Shown here: in pieces, positions 46,065 to 58,129 of the stretch
Layout: each line of letters opens with the position of its first letter
Position numbering within the stretch: the first letter of the stretch is position 1
NCBI GenBank assembly: GCA_001051155.2
Contig: JYIP02000004.1
Coordinates: 2,660,383 to 2,724,382 of the forward strand
Source: Chrysoporthe austroafricana
Taxonomy: Eukaryota > Ascomycota > Sordariomycetes > Diaporthales > Cryphonectriaceae
DNA: 64,000 nt
Direction of reading: 5' to 3'
Position numbers and translations under genes: made by a program
Notes under the pieces: model-generated
What the model was told of the DNA's origin: nothing
What the model saw: only the letters and a program-made list of their open reading frames with translations
Database searches by the model: none

Positions 46065-46771
46065 CCTGACGATCAGTCGTGAGCAAGTAGCAATCGACTG
46101 CTCGTAGTGAGATTTGTTGAACCAAATGGAAATGGGGGTTCTGGGTTGAAAAGTGGTGAAATTCTGGGGTGTAGTTTCGGAGTCGAGCTATGAAGTTCGA
46201 AGTTGACGTTCGCGCCGTGTGCTAAGACAACTTGGCCCGTGTGGCTTATAACTCCACACCTAGTTTTCAGCAGCGCGACAACCGTTTTTCACTGTCCTCA
46301 GGTTTTCAGCCAACACATCACTCCCACGAATTACTTTGATTTATGGAGCTGCTTGATCGTGAACCACAGTATCTCTCCGATTTGTAGTCAGCACAACCAA
46401 CGCAAAGTATAATCAGAGAGAGGCCTTGGAAGGTCTATCTCTTCGTTTAAGGAGAATAGTACTCTATATAACACATGCGTCGATTGAGCCCAAGCTCGTG
46501 TTCCCTATGAACCCTTCGCAGCTGCCATAACCAAGGAGACTCGGAAACGCCATGGCATATAACCCTCCCCGCAGAATGCGCCAATAGCAATAGCAAGACA
46601 AGGAGACTCTGTCCAGCTCCCATCCTCGATGCAGATGCAGATTAAAACAGGTTATAATTTGGTAGTCGTGAGCTCGCCATAGAATTGGAGGGCCTTCCAC
46701 TAAGTCATCCCACAGTCATCATTCTTGTCGCTACCATTGTAGACAGCACCCTGTGTCTACTGCCCTTCGCC
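46065..46771. other. Intergenic, PAF1 promoter and RER1 3' flank
   Basis: About 700 bp with no gene seen. It should hold the PAF1 promoter and the RER1 polyadenylation region. Confidence 0.35.
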
Positions 46772-47478
46772 TTACTCGTTGCTCCTGGTGTATCGGGTCT
46801 TGCCGATCGAGAAGGGAACGTAACGGTACTTGATCATGTGTTGGATTTGCTTGCGCACTGTTCGAAAGATGTTAGCAATGTTGCCATCATAGCACAATGT
46901 CCGCATCCACTTACTGGTCAAGAAGAACAGGATGAACCAGTACATGACCAGGACGGGCCAGAACACAGGAACGTTGAAGATCTCGAACCAGCTGCAGAAG
47001 AAGGCGATCAAGATGGTCCTTGTCGCCGACTCCCAGAACTTGAACTCGGGGAGGCGTCGGATGAATGGGCGGAACTCCTCGTCCTGCTTGGTCGGGAGGG
47101 AACCAACAGCCCCATCCTCCATCTCGTTATCGATGGCCTCGTTGGAGGGGTCGAACTTGGGTTGCAGGAAGGCGAGGAAAAGGTTCAGCAGGTAAATTCC
47201 TAGGGCGTAGGCCACTGAGAACAGGTCAGCGGTGTGTTCTGGGGGGTAGGAGAACGCGCGAGCGAGGCTGTCACGAAAAGCGTCCGCATACCGATGTACC
47301 AGCCCTGCGCAACAAAGATGCGGGTGAAGAAGAGCAGGAGCGCAATGCCAGTACCGACCCATCTGTAGGCCACGTATGGTGTTGACTGGTCCAACAGCGC
47401 CTGGTATTGTCTCTGCAGCCGTGAAGTCTGTGCCGTCACGGCGGCGAAGGGAGTCTGCTCTGGCTCGGGGGCATCCAT
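46772..47478 (-). CDS. RER1: Rer1, Golgi-to-ER retrieval receptor
   Basis: Rer1 is a four-pass Golgi membrane protein that recognises transmembrane segments of escaped ER proteins and returns them in COPI vesicles. Three exons: complement(join(46772-46857, 46915-47214, 47292-47478)), 190 residues, against 188 in yeast. Conserved sequence includes STPYVAYRWVGTG, IFVAQGWYIVAYALGIYLLNLFLAFLQPKFDPS, EFRPFIRRLPEFKFW and the terminal MRKQIQHMIKYRYVPF. Hydrophobic segments lie near residues 43-60, 63-78, 123-142 and 143-160. The second intron (46858-46914, 57 nt, GTAAGT donor) is in frame and stop-free; only its removal gives the conserved FFLTMRKQIQHMIKY junction. Divergent from the enoyl-CoA hydratase gene. 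Confidence 0.95.
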
Positions 47479-48133
47479 TGCGATTAATGCGAGAGAGCGC
47501 GTGGTGTCGAGAAGGCTGCGGCTCGGCCTCGAGTAGATGCTTCAACAGTCGACGTGTTCGACGTAATAAATGCGCAAGAGTTGGAGAACCGGTGTTGTTC
47601 GGGTACAATAGAACAATGGGCCTGTATCGGTAGTGGAGAACGAGTGGTCGCACGGATGGGGGAGCTTCGCACGGGAGACGATAACCTTCTGGCTGATTGC
47701 GACAGAGACGCGAAATCTGTCTTGACCTTTTGAGCTTCACCAATCAAGCTAGTGGCATGGCTAAGCCTGGCTCGGGCGCTGCCCCTGAGAAGGAATGACT
47801 GTGGCTGTTGAATTGTGGCTTGATGACCTTTTTGCGGGCCAGGCGCTCGCTCGCCTATCCTCGGCAAGCATCGACTCTACGTCTGTACATAGGTAGTTCT
47901 TGGCCTGGCCTTACTTGCACATTGCTCCGTGAACCACTCTACAACAGACTGCCGCGGCATAATTGTCGTCCTGCATCTACCTTTGTATCCCCGAGCCGGT
48001 GTATCTGTCTTTGTCTGAATCCAGTCTCGAGTTGTGTATATACTAGTTAATTCACGCACGTCTCTTAATCTTCCTGCAATCGTTGCGGACCTGCGAGGCA
48101 GCTTTCCGATCTCTTGCTCATCCAGCTCCCAAA
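47479..48133. promoter_or_regulatory. Divergent promoter of RER1 and enoyl-CoA hydratase
   Basis: These 655 bp between two start codons facing away from each other contain no gene. GTATATACTAG near 48036 is a possible TATA element about 95 nt upstream of the hydratase start. Confidence 0.4.
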
Positions 48134-49099
48134 ATGCAGTCACTCAGAGGCTTGAGGCCCCTTGCCTCGAAATTGCAGCCCTCGACACTTCCTCGTGTCT
48201 CCCGGGGCTTTTCCGCATCCACCAGGACGAATTATGAATTCATCCAGGTTTCCGAGCCCAAGCCGGGCGTCGGGCAAGGTGAGCCCTCACACTCGGCGCC
48301 ACATTGCATGCATACACTTCATGCATGGAGAAGCACTAGCTGAACAGCCTCTCTCTCACCGACTCTAGTGACGCTGAACCGGCCCAAGGCCCTCAACGCC
48401 CTGTGCACCCCGCTGATCAATGAGCTGAACGAGGCCCTGCTTGGATTGAACGCGTCCGATAGCGTCTCAGCCATCATCCTGACCGGCTCCGAGAAGGCTT
48501 TCGCTGCCGGCGCTGACATCAAGGAGATGGCGCCTCTGACGTTCTCGCAGGCTTACCTCAACTCGTTCATCGAGTCTTGGTCGAATCTGACAGCCCAGGT
48601 CAAGAAGCCGATCATTGCTGCGGTGTCAGGGCACGCGTTGGGAGGAGGCTGCGAGCTGTCTATGATGTGCGATATCATCTACTGCACGGACAAGGCCAAT
48701 TTCGGACAGCCTGAGATCAAGCTGGGTACAGTGCCTGGCGCCGGGGGAAGCCAGCGCCTCACCAGGGCGATTGGCAAGTCCAGGGCTATGGAGCTCATCC
48801 TCACCGGGAAGTCCTTCTCAGGGCGCGAGGCTTATGAGTGGGGGTTGGCCGCGAGAACGTTCTCGACTTACGAGGAGCTCATGGAGGGCGCTCTAAAGAC
48901 GGCAGAGACGATCGCAGGCTACTCCAAGGTTGCCGTTCAGGCCGGGAAAGAGGTGGTGAACAAGAGCCAGGACCTGGCTTTGAGGGACGGAGTTGAGTAT
49001 GAGAGGCGTGTCTTCCACAGCCTATTCGGCAGCGAGGACCAGAAGATCGGAATGAAGGCTTTCGCTGAGAAGGCCAAGGCGGAATGGAAGCACAACTAA
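48134..49099 (+). CDS. ECHS1: Enoyl-CoA hydratase, mitochondrial (crotonase fold)
   Basis: Hydrates trans-2-enoyl-CoA to 3-hydroxyacyl-CoA in mitochondrial short-chain beta-oxidation and branched amino-acid breakdown. Two exons, 48134-48278 and 48369-49099, 291 residues. Residues 1-30 (MQSLRGLRPLASKLQPSTLP) form a basic, acid-free mitochondrial targeting sequence. The crotonase core begins at VTLNRPKALNAL. Oxyanion-hole loops are KAFAAGADIKEM and GHALGGGCELSM. The two catalytic glutamates are Glu144 (GGGCE) and Glu164 (FGQPEIKLG), matching the numbering known for rat ECHS1. The 90-nt intron (48279-48368) holds an in-frame stop and joins GVGQ to VTLNRP. The short final KAKAEWKHN is usual. No peroxisomal SKL-type end is present. 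Confidence 0.94.
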
Positions 49100-49746
49100 A
49101 TCTTGCTGTCTGTTCACGTCGATCATCGCGTGCGAGATATGCGGTCAACCATGTATGGAGTGACGTTCAGACACAGAATGTCATCTTCGAAGGTCGTATG
49201 GACCACGCACCTGATGTTCGTACATGGTACTTATGCTACCGTGTGAGTGCCCAACACAGAAGTGGATCTTACGGAACCAAGGATCTTGGCAGCCGGGCCA
49301 AGCAGGTTGCAGCCATAAGCGCCGCCACCGCGCTGGAATCAAGCAACTCGAGAATTACAGGCCATAATAGCCAGACACATCACGTTCTCGCCGTTTCGAG
49401 TACTTCTTAGAATTATCGTGTTTCTGGCTCTGAGGGCATCGCCACTTCGGACAAGGAAGGCAAATCTGGCTGCAGCCGGTGGCACTCCAGATGTCCTTTA
49501 CTACTAGCCCTGTCAGCCCTACTGTGCTATTCCACCACGGCACTCGCAGCGTATTCCAGCCTTCCCATCGCCTCCGTGCTGCCGTAACCCTGCTACTTAC
49601 AACCCTGGTCCTCACCTAGGTATCTCACCACCTCAAATCCGGACGATACCCAGAGAGGCGGTCATTCTTGCACCTTACAAATTCCCTCTCGGAAAACTGC
49701 CATCCTCCCTTCTGGGACGGAGTGAGAGGTCCTTTCCGAGACCACG
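49100..49746. other. Intergenic, no gene seen
   Basis: About 650 bp between two plus-strand genes, with only short frames. It should contain the hydratase terminator region and the promoter of the RING gene. Confidence 0.35.
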
Positions 49747-52726
49747 ATGGACCCTTCCAAACCAGGCATGGACCTAGAAAAGGAGCTGGCATGCTCAGTG
49801 AGTCGTCCTTCCTCCCATACGCTATGTTGACCTCAATACCGACCCCGCGCCCCTCGAGTCGTGGCTCCGTCGCTGACCTCTCGTCCCACGCATACAGATC
49901 TGCACCGAGCTCCTCTACCACCCCCTCACCCTCCTCGACTGTCTACACACCTTCTGCGGTGCCTGTCTGAAAGAATGGTTCGACTGGCAAGCCGACGCGG
50001 CGCGCAAGGCCCCAGACCCTCCGCCTCCCGGTGCGTCTGTCTTCACGTGCCCATCATGCCGCGCCTCGGTTCGCGATACGAGGCACAACGCGACGGTGCA
50101 GTCGCTGCTGGATATGATACTTGTCGCGCACCCCGAGAAGGCGAAGCCGCAGGGCGAGAAGGAGGAGATGGATGCACGGTACAAACCAGGGGATAAGGTG
50201 CTCCCAGAGTTGAAATTCCCGAGGCGCACAGCGGAGCAGCTGAGGCTGGAGGAGCAAGAGAGGCTTCTTATTGATGAGGTACGGGAGATGAGCCTGCGTG
50301 AGGCGGTGAATGGTAGCTCATCAAGCTCAAGGACCAGAAGGCGCGGTGAGGATAATGAGTCGAGGAGCCGCGCCGCACGCAGGAGAGCACCGAGGGCGAC
50401 GAGCGTCACTCGGGATCACAGCTTGCACGAGGATCGGACTCAAGAGCGAACAAATAACAGGCAGGAAAGAGGAGCAGACTTGAGGAGACGGGCCGAGCAG
50501 GCGGTAAGGCTGTCGCCCGAGACTACCGACTCTCGGTCTGGATACAGCCGAACCAGCAGCAGTGGATCCAGGCGGACGAGCGACGACTCTTTGGAGAGAC
50601 AGAGACGTCAAATTGAGCATCAGTCGTCGCTCCGGTCGCTGATCAGCTCCTCAGACGCTGCGGATATCGATATAGAGCGGGAGGTCGAGGAGTTTGCCCG
50701 ACAGATTCAAGAAGAGGGCCTACTGGATGGATTGGATCTCGACAACATCGACCTCACTAACAACGACGAATTAAGTCGCAGAATCACGGAGGCCTACCGA
50801 CGGCGACAGCGAGAGAGAGAGAGACAGCGACGCGAGGCACGCGAGAGAAGCCGTGCAATTTCACGGCATTCCTACAGTGGGCTGGCGGAATCTCAAACTC
50901 ACGAAAGCGGTACCTCGGAGTCCGTCAGGCCAACGGAGCGTCATTCGAGGACGCCGAGTGCAACAAGCCAATCCGATGAACGCAGCAGGCCGCCGCCTTC
51001 GAGGTCTAACTTTTTGGAGGTCCATGACCAACAGAGGAGGCGTCGGCGGCCGGGCAGTCACAGCCGAGACAGGAGTGCCACCGTGCCAGTCGCACCCACG
51101 CAAACGGATCTGCGTGTCGGACCACGATCGCAAACAGATCTGGAGGCCAGGTCAAATAGCCTCACTTCCTCCTCGCGAAGACCAATTCTTCCAGAGGAAG
51201 CACGGAGCGTTAGCACTTCGGAAGTCCCCAGTAGTAGCCCCCATCTTGTCGAATCGCCGCCACCCACATCCCTCCCCTTTAGTACGCGGATTAACGGCCT
51301 GGGCATTCCTCAGCAACAGGAACGCACCAATACCCCTCCCGAGCAAGACACAAGGATTGCTCGACCGCGGCCAAAAGACATTCTTGTTCAACCTCCTGAA
51401 AATCAGGCAGGCACGTCAGTTCGAGCTATGGGGAGCCTCATGGCATCGCCAACAATAACCGTGGGCCCCTCTAAACCACGGTCACCACTATTCGAAGAAC
51501 CCAGGATCACGTGCGACAGATGCGCGAAGGAGGACATACAGTATGATCTCCACTATAACTGCGCCGAATGCCATGACGGCCGCTGGAACATCTGCCTTAG
51601 CTGCTATAGACTAGGCAAAGGGTGTCTTCATTGGTTTGGATTCGGATATGGAGGATTCAGCAAATGGGAAAGACAACGCAAATTTCAGCCCTCTCTACCG
51701 GAGCCGCACAAGCTATTGGCCAGCCGTTTCCTTCCGCCGGCAGCCATGATCAGATCTTCCGATAACAACAAAAAAGCTTGGTCGAGTGAAGATCCATTCG
51801 ATCGACTACAAAGCGGTACATTCTGCGCGTTATGTCACGCATGGACGAACGACTGCTATTGGCGGTGCGATGTGTGCAACGAAGGCGACTGGGGCTTCTG
51901 CAACGACTGTGTGAACCAGGGCCGATCATGCACACACGCGCTCCTACCTCTTGTCCATCAGCAGCTTGCGCAACAAACTGCGTCCCCGCCACCCAGCCCG
52001 CATTCACCATCACACCCGTCTTCAGCAACGATGATGGTCGGACTCAACGCAACAAGCATCGGCCCCTTTAAAGTCCTCACCTTCATTACAACTTGCGACG
52101 TTTGCCGAAATCCCATCGCGCCAACTCAGAGCCGCTTCCACTGCTTTGAATGCGTGAGCTCGATCGTGCCCAATTCTCGTCCTGGAGACTATGATATCTG
52201 CGAGGGTTGCTATAACGGCCTCGTCACCGACGGAGTCATCAGCTCTGAGAGCGGCTCTGCTGGCTGGCGACGCTGTCTTCAGGGTCATCGCATGGTTATA
52301 GTCGGGTTTCAGGACGGAAAAGGCGGACAGAAGCGTTACGTCGTGCGAGACCTCGTTGGTGGGCGGAGACTTAGCGTCGAGGATGTGCTAAACGATACGA
52401 CAGTGCAGCGGTGGATATGGTACGAAGGCGATGCGAAGCAGGAACGGCTCGTTGCTAGAGGCGTCTCTGAGACGGCGACGCAGGGCCCGGGCTCGAGCGA
52501 GTCGTTTCCGCCTGATGGTGGATTCGGCTGGAAGGCTCTTGCGCAGTGGGCGTGGTATCCCGCCGGAGCGGCGCATGATGAGTTGCTGTTTCCTAAGGGC
52601 GCCGAGCTCACAGAGATTGAGGATGCAAATGGGGAGTGGTACCATGGCGTGTACATGGGAAATAAGGGGCTGTTCCCGGCTCCTTATGTATTGGTCCTCC
52701 AAGAGGACTACACTGGGAATGATTGA
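49747..52726 (+). CDS. RING-finger protein with ZZ-like zinc fingers and a C-terminal SH3 domain
   Basis: Probable E3 ubiquitin ligase of unknown substrate, 959 residues, exons 49747-49797 and 49898-52726. The RING is C3HC4: Cys16, Cys19, Cys32, His34, Cys37, Cys40, Cys68 and Cys71, in CSICTELLYHPLTLLDCLHT then FCGACLKEWF and CPSCR. Residues of roughly 120-540 are Arg/Ser/Glu-rich and disordered. Three Cys-rich modules of ZZ type follow, near 553-600 (CDRCAKEDI..CAECHD..CLSCY), 658-700 (CALCHAW..CDVCNEGDW..CNDC) and 746-800 (CDVCRNP..CFEC..CEGCYNG). The final 65 residues look like an SH3 domain (ALAQWAWYPAGAAHDELLF, EWYHGVYMGNKGLFPAPYV). The 100-nt intron supplies the first RING cysteine pair, so the start depends on it. 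Domain calls are from motif reading only. Confidence 0.8.
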
Positions 52727-54076
52727 TTGCGTCAAGATTAATGAGCATGAGCGAAATATCACGAGGCATCTTAGGTATCGGGAGTGGGAATTATAGAGAC
52801 AGATCATGGGTCCGGACGGAGTTAGGATAGGTTGATGTGGGCAGCAAGCATCTATGAATGGGAACTTCGGTGTCATGTCGGGCATCGACATTTCCCGTAC
52901 ACGAGCAGGCCTCTGGTCGTACGGACAAGTCAGGATATGCTCTCGAATTCAACATAGTAGCCACTTGCAGAGGCAACAAGGACCATGGCATCAAAACTAG
53001 ACTTCGTATGCCAGCTTTCACACTACATTTTTGGGATACGTTCCTCAGAAAGATCAGAGCAAGACTCATTTCCCACCTGAGAAGCCGATCACTAGATTTT
53101 TTTGGACCAACTCTGTGGTCACTCCAACCATATTATCTGTCGGGTCCGAGTGACTGTCACTTAAAAACAGACTGTAGGTAGGTATACCTGCTTGCTTTCC
53201 AAACCACTATGCTCGCAGATACTTCATGCCACATATCAGTCTATTCTACGCTGTCGGAATCTCGAGGGAAAGTTTCGATATCTATGTTCGTGGATTCGCG
53301 TGGACTCCAATACCCTTTCAGAATGTAACACGTTCTCTTTTGAAGACTATTTTCAAAAAAATACGGGTCGTCGTGTAAGAACGCATCCATCCGTATGCAT
53401 CACGCCCGTCTTTTGGGACAATTTGGCGTCGTCCCTGCCCTGGCGCAAGGTACTGGTCTGCAACGGAGGTCATACGCAGGTCGCCCAAGATAGGGTAGCC
53501 GGAGTACATGAATCTTTAATACTGACGCTTTCACCTAGTTGAATATGCGAAATAGGTAACTATAGCTAGCTAAGAAGCTGGGAGGGCAGCAGCAGCTCCA
53601 AAGATGAAGTCGTCCCCAGCTGGTGAGGTTGGTTGCATGGCTTATCGATAAGCACTTTTAAGTGGAGCACTTTTCTAAAATACCTTCTTTTGGCACTACC
53701 AAACCCCCATTTCCACGCCAAATTCCCTTTCTTCATACAACATCCATTTCAAGTCAATTACTATTTTTTCCCCCTTTCCCCATGCTGATCTCACACGGTA
53801 GTTTAAGAAGTCATTGCCATTCCCCAAATATTTCTGCGTACTGAACTTGCCCGTCAGTTCCCGTCAGCTCGTTCATCGTACAATTTTCAATTGCGGCGGA
53901 GACTCACCTGGTCAACTGCCCCGCTAGTGACTTCCGACTCAAATCGCCGTGACCACAACACTTACCCACATCTTGCAACAACTTCTTCCTCCCAATTTGA
54001 TTGTTTTAGGCAACTATCAGCTGGAAATTGCCTACTCATCATCACTGGGCCATCGCCCCTGCCACTATTACTCACC
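52727..54076. other. Intergenic, no gene seen
   Basis: About 1.35 kb between the RING gene and PUS7. The last 350 bp are rich in C and T on the plus strand, like a PUS7 leader. The 116-codon frame at 53192-53542 has no family resemblance. Confidence 0.35.
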
Positions 54077-56877
54077 ATGGCGAGCCCACCACTCAATCTC
54101 GCGAATCCGAACCAGCCTGTGAACTACATGCCCTCTGTTCGTGCTGCTTCTGAGAAGAAGCTGGGCATGCTCCATTACACATCCCCGGCAAATCATGGTT
54201 GGCACGGTGACGTGAGAAAGAGGTATATCATGCTGCATAGTTACTTCCAAAATGATGCGGACTGACAACCTTCAGATACACAGATTTCATGGTCAATGAG
54301 ATTCGCAAGGATGGCAAGGTTCTTCATCTCGAGAATTACACCGTAGCAGAGCGGCCTGCTGATGCGGTGTGTAGATTCATGGCCTACTCACTCATTCCGT
54401 GGCGCACGACTGACCTCAGTGCAGAATCTTCACCTCCCTGGAAACGGACAACAGAACAGTCAGCACAGCACTTCAGTTCCCAGAGATACTGCTCCGACTC
54501 CGACTGTGACTGAAGACGATCAGAAGGCTCTGCAGGCTCTCCTGGGAGAAGCCACCACTGCTGAACTTTTGAATCTCTACCAATGCATCACTGAAGCTGG
54601 CACTACCCGTCTTGATACAAAGGCCAACCTCGTTAAATTCCCGTCTATGGAACGCGAGGTTCGAGGTCGGGTCCATCAGGTACGTCATATTCTTATAATA
54701 TGCAAAACGCTGCTTGTTAACAGATGCAGGAAATACGGCGAATCTTCGAGTCCAAAATTGCAACAGAAACCGACAGTGACGGCATCATCACTGCCGTCCC
54801 TGCCAACCCTCGACTTACAAGGAATCCCCGAGGTGGTGGCCGAAATCAACGATCCAACCAGCCCTCGTTTAAGAAACTGGGTGGTGACTATCTTCATTTC
54901 ACTCTCTATAAGGAGAATAAGGATACTATGGATGCTGTTAACCAAATTGGGCGCATAGTCAAGGTCAAGTCCAACAACTTCGGATTCGCTGGCACTAAAG
55001 ACCGACGTGCGGCCACAGTCCAGCGGGTAAGCGTCTATCGTGTACGACACGAGGTTCTCGATTTCCTGAATACCCAGCTCCCTGCCATCAAAATGGGCGA
55101 CTACAAGTACAGCCCTTATCCTATACAACTTGGTGACCACGGGGGCAACGAATTTAAGATCACTGTCAAGAACGTCGCTGTCACCCGTGGCGACGAGTGC
55201 TCTCTTGAACGACGGATCCAGTTGACGAGGCAAGCCGTCGAGACTGCGGTGAATGAGATGGTCAAGTATGGTTTCATCAACTACTATGGTTTGCAACGTT
55301 TCGGCACGCACATAGTAGGAACGCATGAGCTTGGAAAACTGATGCTGATGGAGAAGTTCGAAGAAGTGGTCGATGGAATCCTGCACGTTGATAACGAGTT
55401 CATGGCGCAAGTAATCGCAGGTACTGCCCAGGAAACACCGAGCAGCCGAGACGAAATCAACCGAGTACGTGCCATTGTCCAGTTCAAAGCATCCAAGAAT
55501 GCGAGAGTCGCACTACAGGTGATGCCGAAGCGCTTCGCTGCCGAGACAAACGTCATTCAGCATCTTGAGAAGAACCCTCGTGACTTCCAAGGTGCAATTT
55601 TGACAATTACACGAGGAATGCGAAACCTGTACCTTCACGCTTACCAGTCCTACGTTTGGAATCATGCCGCCTCTCACCGCTGGGCCAAGTACGGCTCCAA
55701 GGTCATACCTGGAGATCTTGTCTTAGTCACACCAGAGGACACCGTCATGGATGATGGCCTCGGCGATCTGAAGGGGTCTGAGGAGTCTCACTTTCAAAAG
55801 GCTCGCGCTCTTTCTGAAGAGGAGGCACACAGTGGCAAATACACCATCTTCGATGTCGTCTTGCCTGGCCCTGGGTTCGACGTCATCTACCCAAACAACG
55901 ACATCGGCGAATTTTATGTCGAGTTCATGTCGAAACCTGAGAACGGAGGATTGAACCCCCACCGCATGAGGCGGTCTAAGAAGGACTTCAGCGTGAGTGG
56001 CAGCTACCGCCACATTCTTGGCCGGATCAAGGGAGAGCCAAAATGGGAAGTTCGCACCTACGTGGATGAGAACGATCAGATGAGACCGACAGATCTCGAC
56101 TTAATCGAGATGCGAAGGGCGGTGAAATCAGAAACGCCGGATCAGGCTGGGCAACTTGCCGGAAATCCGACCGCCGCCGCCGAGTCCAGTCAGCTCATGG
56201 ACAGTGGCGCGGCTAAGACTAAGCGACATCGCCAGCGGGAGGACGCTGAAGCCGAGCCTCGTGTCAACGAAGTTTGGACACAGATATCTGAGAACGGTGG
56301 TTCTAAGAGAATCAAGCTGGTGCAAGACGACTCTCGTCCAGATACTCCGGAGTCTGTGGATACGCGGGGACCTCACGGAGGCGGTGCTCCTTTATGGGAC
56401 GAGGATGATGAGAATTCCCATCGGCCTGCAAAGCCCCTTCGACGACCGACCATCACCGATGACTTAGCTGATCCCGCGACTTCTTTGGACACTTCAATGT
56501 CGAAGCTGGCTTCAAACAATCTCGTCTCCGGCGCCTCCCCAGCCTTGAGTGAGACACACACCACCGATCAGCTCAACAAGCACGGCCGGGAGTCTGAGAT
56601 CTCCGGTGCCTTGCCCAAGACGGACAATATTCCTATTGACGCGGTTCAAACCAAAGTGTCCCAGGACAATCGTCCTGATCGGGATGCCTACCACGCCTTC
56701 ACCCAACCTGACCTTTCCGGTTACAAGGATGACCAGGTCAAAATCGCAGTTGTACTCGAATTCAGTCTGGGCACGAGCGCCTATGCCACTGTTGTCCTCC
56801 GCGAGCTCATGGCCGAGATCGAGCCTGAACAACCTGGCAGCCCGCTGTATCCCCCAGGGCTTTCCAAGGGGGCTTAG
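54077..56877 (+). CDS. PUS7: Pseudouridine synthase Pus7 (TruD family)
   Basis: Pus7 isomerises uridine to pseudouridine in U2 snRNA (U35), cytoplasmic tRNAs, 5S rRNA and mRNAs. Four exons: 54077-54222, 54276-54366, 54425-54679 and 54724-56877, 881 residues. It opens with LGMLHYTSPANHGWHGDVRKRYTDFMVNEI. The TruD signature NNFGFAGTKDRRAATVQ gives the catalytic aspartate as Asp257. YYGLQRFGT and LYLHAYQSYVWNHAASHRW are further family motifs. The C-terminal part resumes with VKIAVVLEFSLGTSAYATVVLREL near residue 836. Between about 630 and 835 sits a charged, low-complexity insertion, long compared with yeast Pus7 (676 residues in total). The three introns are 53, 58 and 44 nt; the first two hold stop codons and all restore family-like sequence. 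The 44-nt intron is the shortest in the window. Confidence 0.94.
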
Positions 56878-58129
56878 TGCTCGCGTGGGCCGGCGTTTGC
56901 AATTGCATCTCCGTTAGGCAGGAGCTTGGGCACTGGTTAATAAACTGGCCTTTGAGGCCACGAGCTCAGCCTCGAATGCTTGCTGCAGGATTATATCCAC
57001 AAGTGCACACTCACAAAAACCCACCTGCACGTGACGCTCGTCTTTGTGATTTGGTCCAACGGTCGAAGGCATTGGACGGCAGCATTTCGCATTCGCATGC
57101 GGCTGAGATTCTGATCTATTTATTTTCTTTTGATCTTTTCTTGTTATTTTTGCTTTTGAGTGCTTGGAACATCCTCGTACGGCCGCCCCTTCTACATTTG
57201 GACGTTAAGTACTACGAGGCATTGGAGAGAGGGGAGATGGATACTTGAATGAGAAGGCTACATCTGCTCGGAAGGGGAAAACTTCCCTCCTCGTCCCGCA
57301 GCCAGGGATGGATAGCACGGCATGACGGCACGGACTAGAATCTTTCCGACTCTCACAAGTCTTGATTGAGCATCTTGCCTCACGGTGGAGGCGGCATTTG
57401 TGTTGGACTAGATACCCCCCTCTCTATATGCGCAGCGAAACGTGCACGGTTGTAGGATAGAACAGGACTTGCTCCAGAACCAGGGATCACAGGCAGCAAT
57501 GAGAAGAGGCTCTCAGCCACATCTCCGATTTTGTTAACCCCCCCCCCTTTTCGTAATGGTACAAGGTGCCGTATTGGTCTCCTTTGCAGAAGCTCTGCCG
57601 TTGAACTACTGAGGCGACACAGCCAAGCATTCACAACACCGAGGAACGCCATGGGTGCTTTGAAGATTTCCTTTTCCCATTTCGGTTCCCTAACTCCCTA
57701 ATCCCATGAATTCCCTGCCCACAACGGCGCAGATCCGAGAAACATTCAAGTCTCCAAGTTGCTTGCGATGCTAATGTAACGAGCAGTCTCCCAGCGTCCA
57801 AGATGCTGCAATGCCATGCCCAAGTCCCCCCTCTTCCCCCCCTCTCTTCTGTGCTTTCGAGGTCTCTTTGCTCGCTACTATGAGAAGAATTCGGTCCTCC
57901 TATCTGCCCATCGTGGGCAGTTGGTATGAGCGACGACAGATCCTCCACCGTCAGCAACCTGACAGTGGTCTTCCACAATATGGGTCGAGAGTGATGTGAT
58001 GGTATCCTTTTGGTGGCAGACATTCTCTCTCCGGTCTCTCCTAGATCTTGACTTGGATGTTCGGGTCGATTAACGGGAGCGCCTCCCTTTCCTAGATATA
58101 CAGATCATCTATCCGAAAAGTTCAGTCCC
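56878..58129. other. Convergent spacer, PUS7 and MKK1 3' flanks
   Basis: About 1.25 kb with no recognised gene. On the minus strand, two ATG frames lie in what should be the MKK1 3' region: 130 codons at 57631-58023 and 90 codons at 57380-57652. Neither matches a known family. A segment near 57560-57620 (minus) contains a tRNA A-box-like TAGTTCAACGG but no B box or foldable tRNA. Confidence 0.35.

Noticed and set aside
52388..52891. 167-codon minus-strand frame overlapping the end of the RING gene
   Set aside because: It lies mostly opposite the SH3-coding region and has no resemblance to a known protein.
57555..57625. tRNA-like segment on the minus strand (TAGTTCAACGGCAGAGC)
   Set aside because: It matches an A box, but no GGTTCGA-type B box follows and no cloverleaf can be folded, so it is not called as a tRNA.
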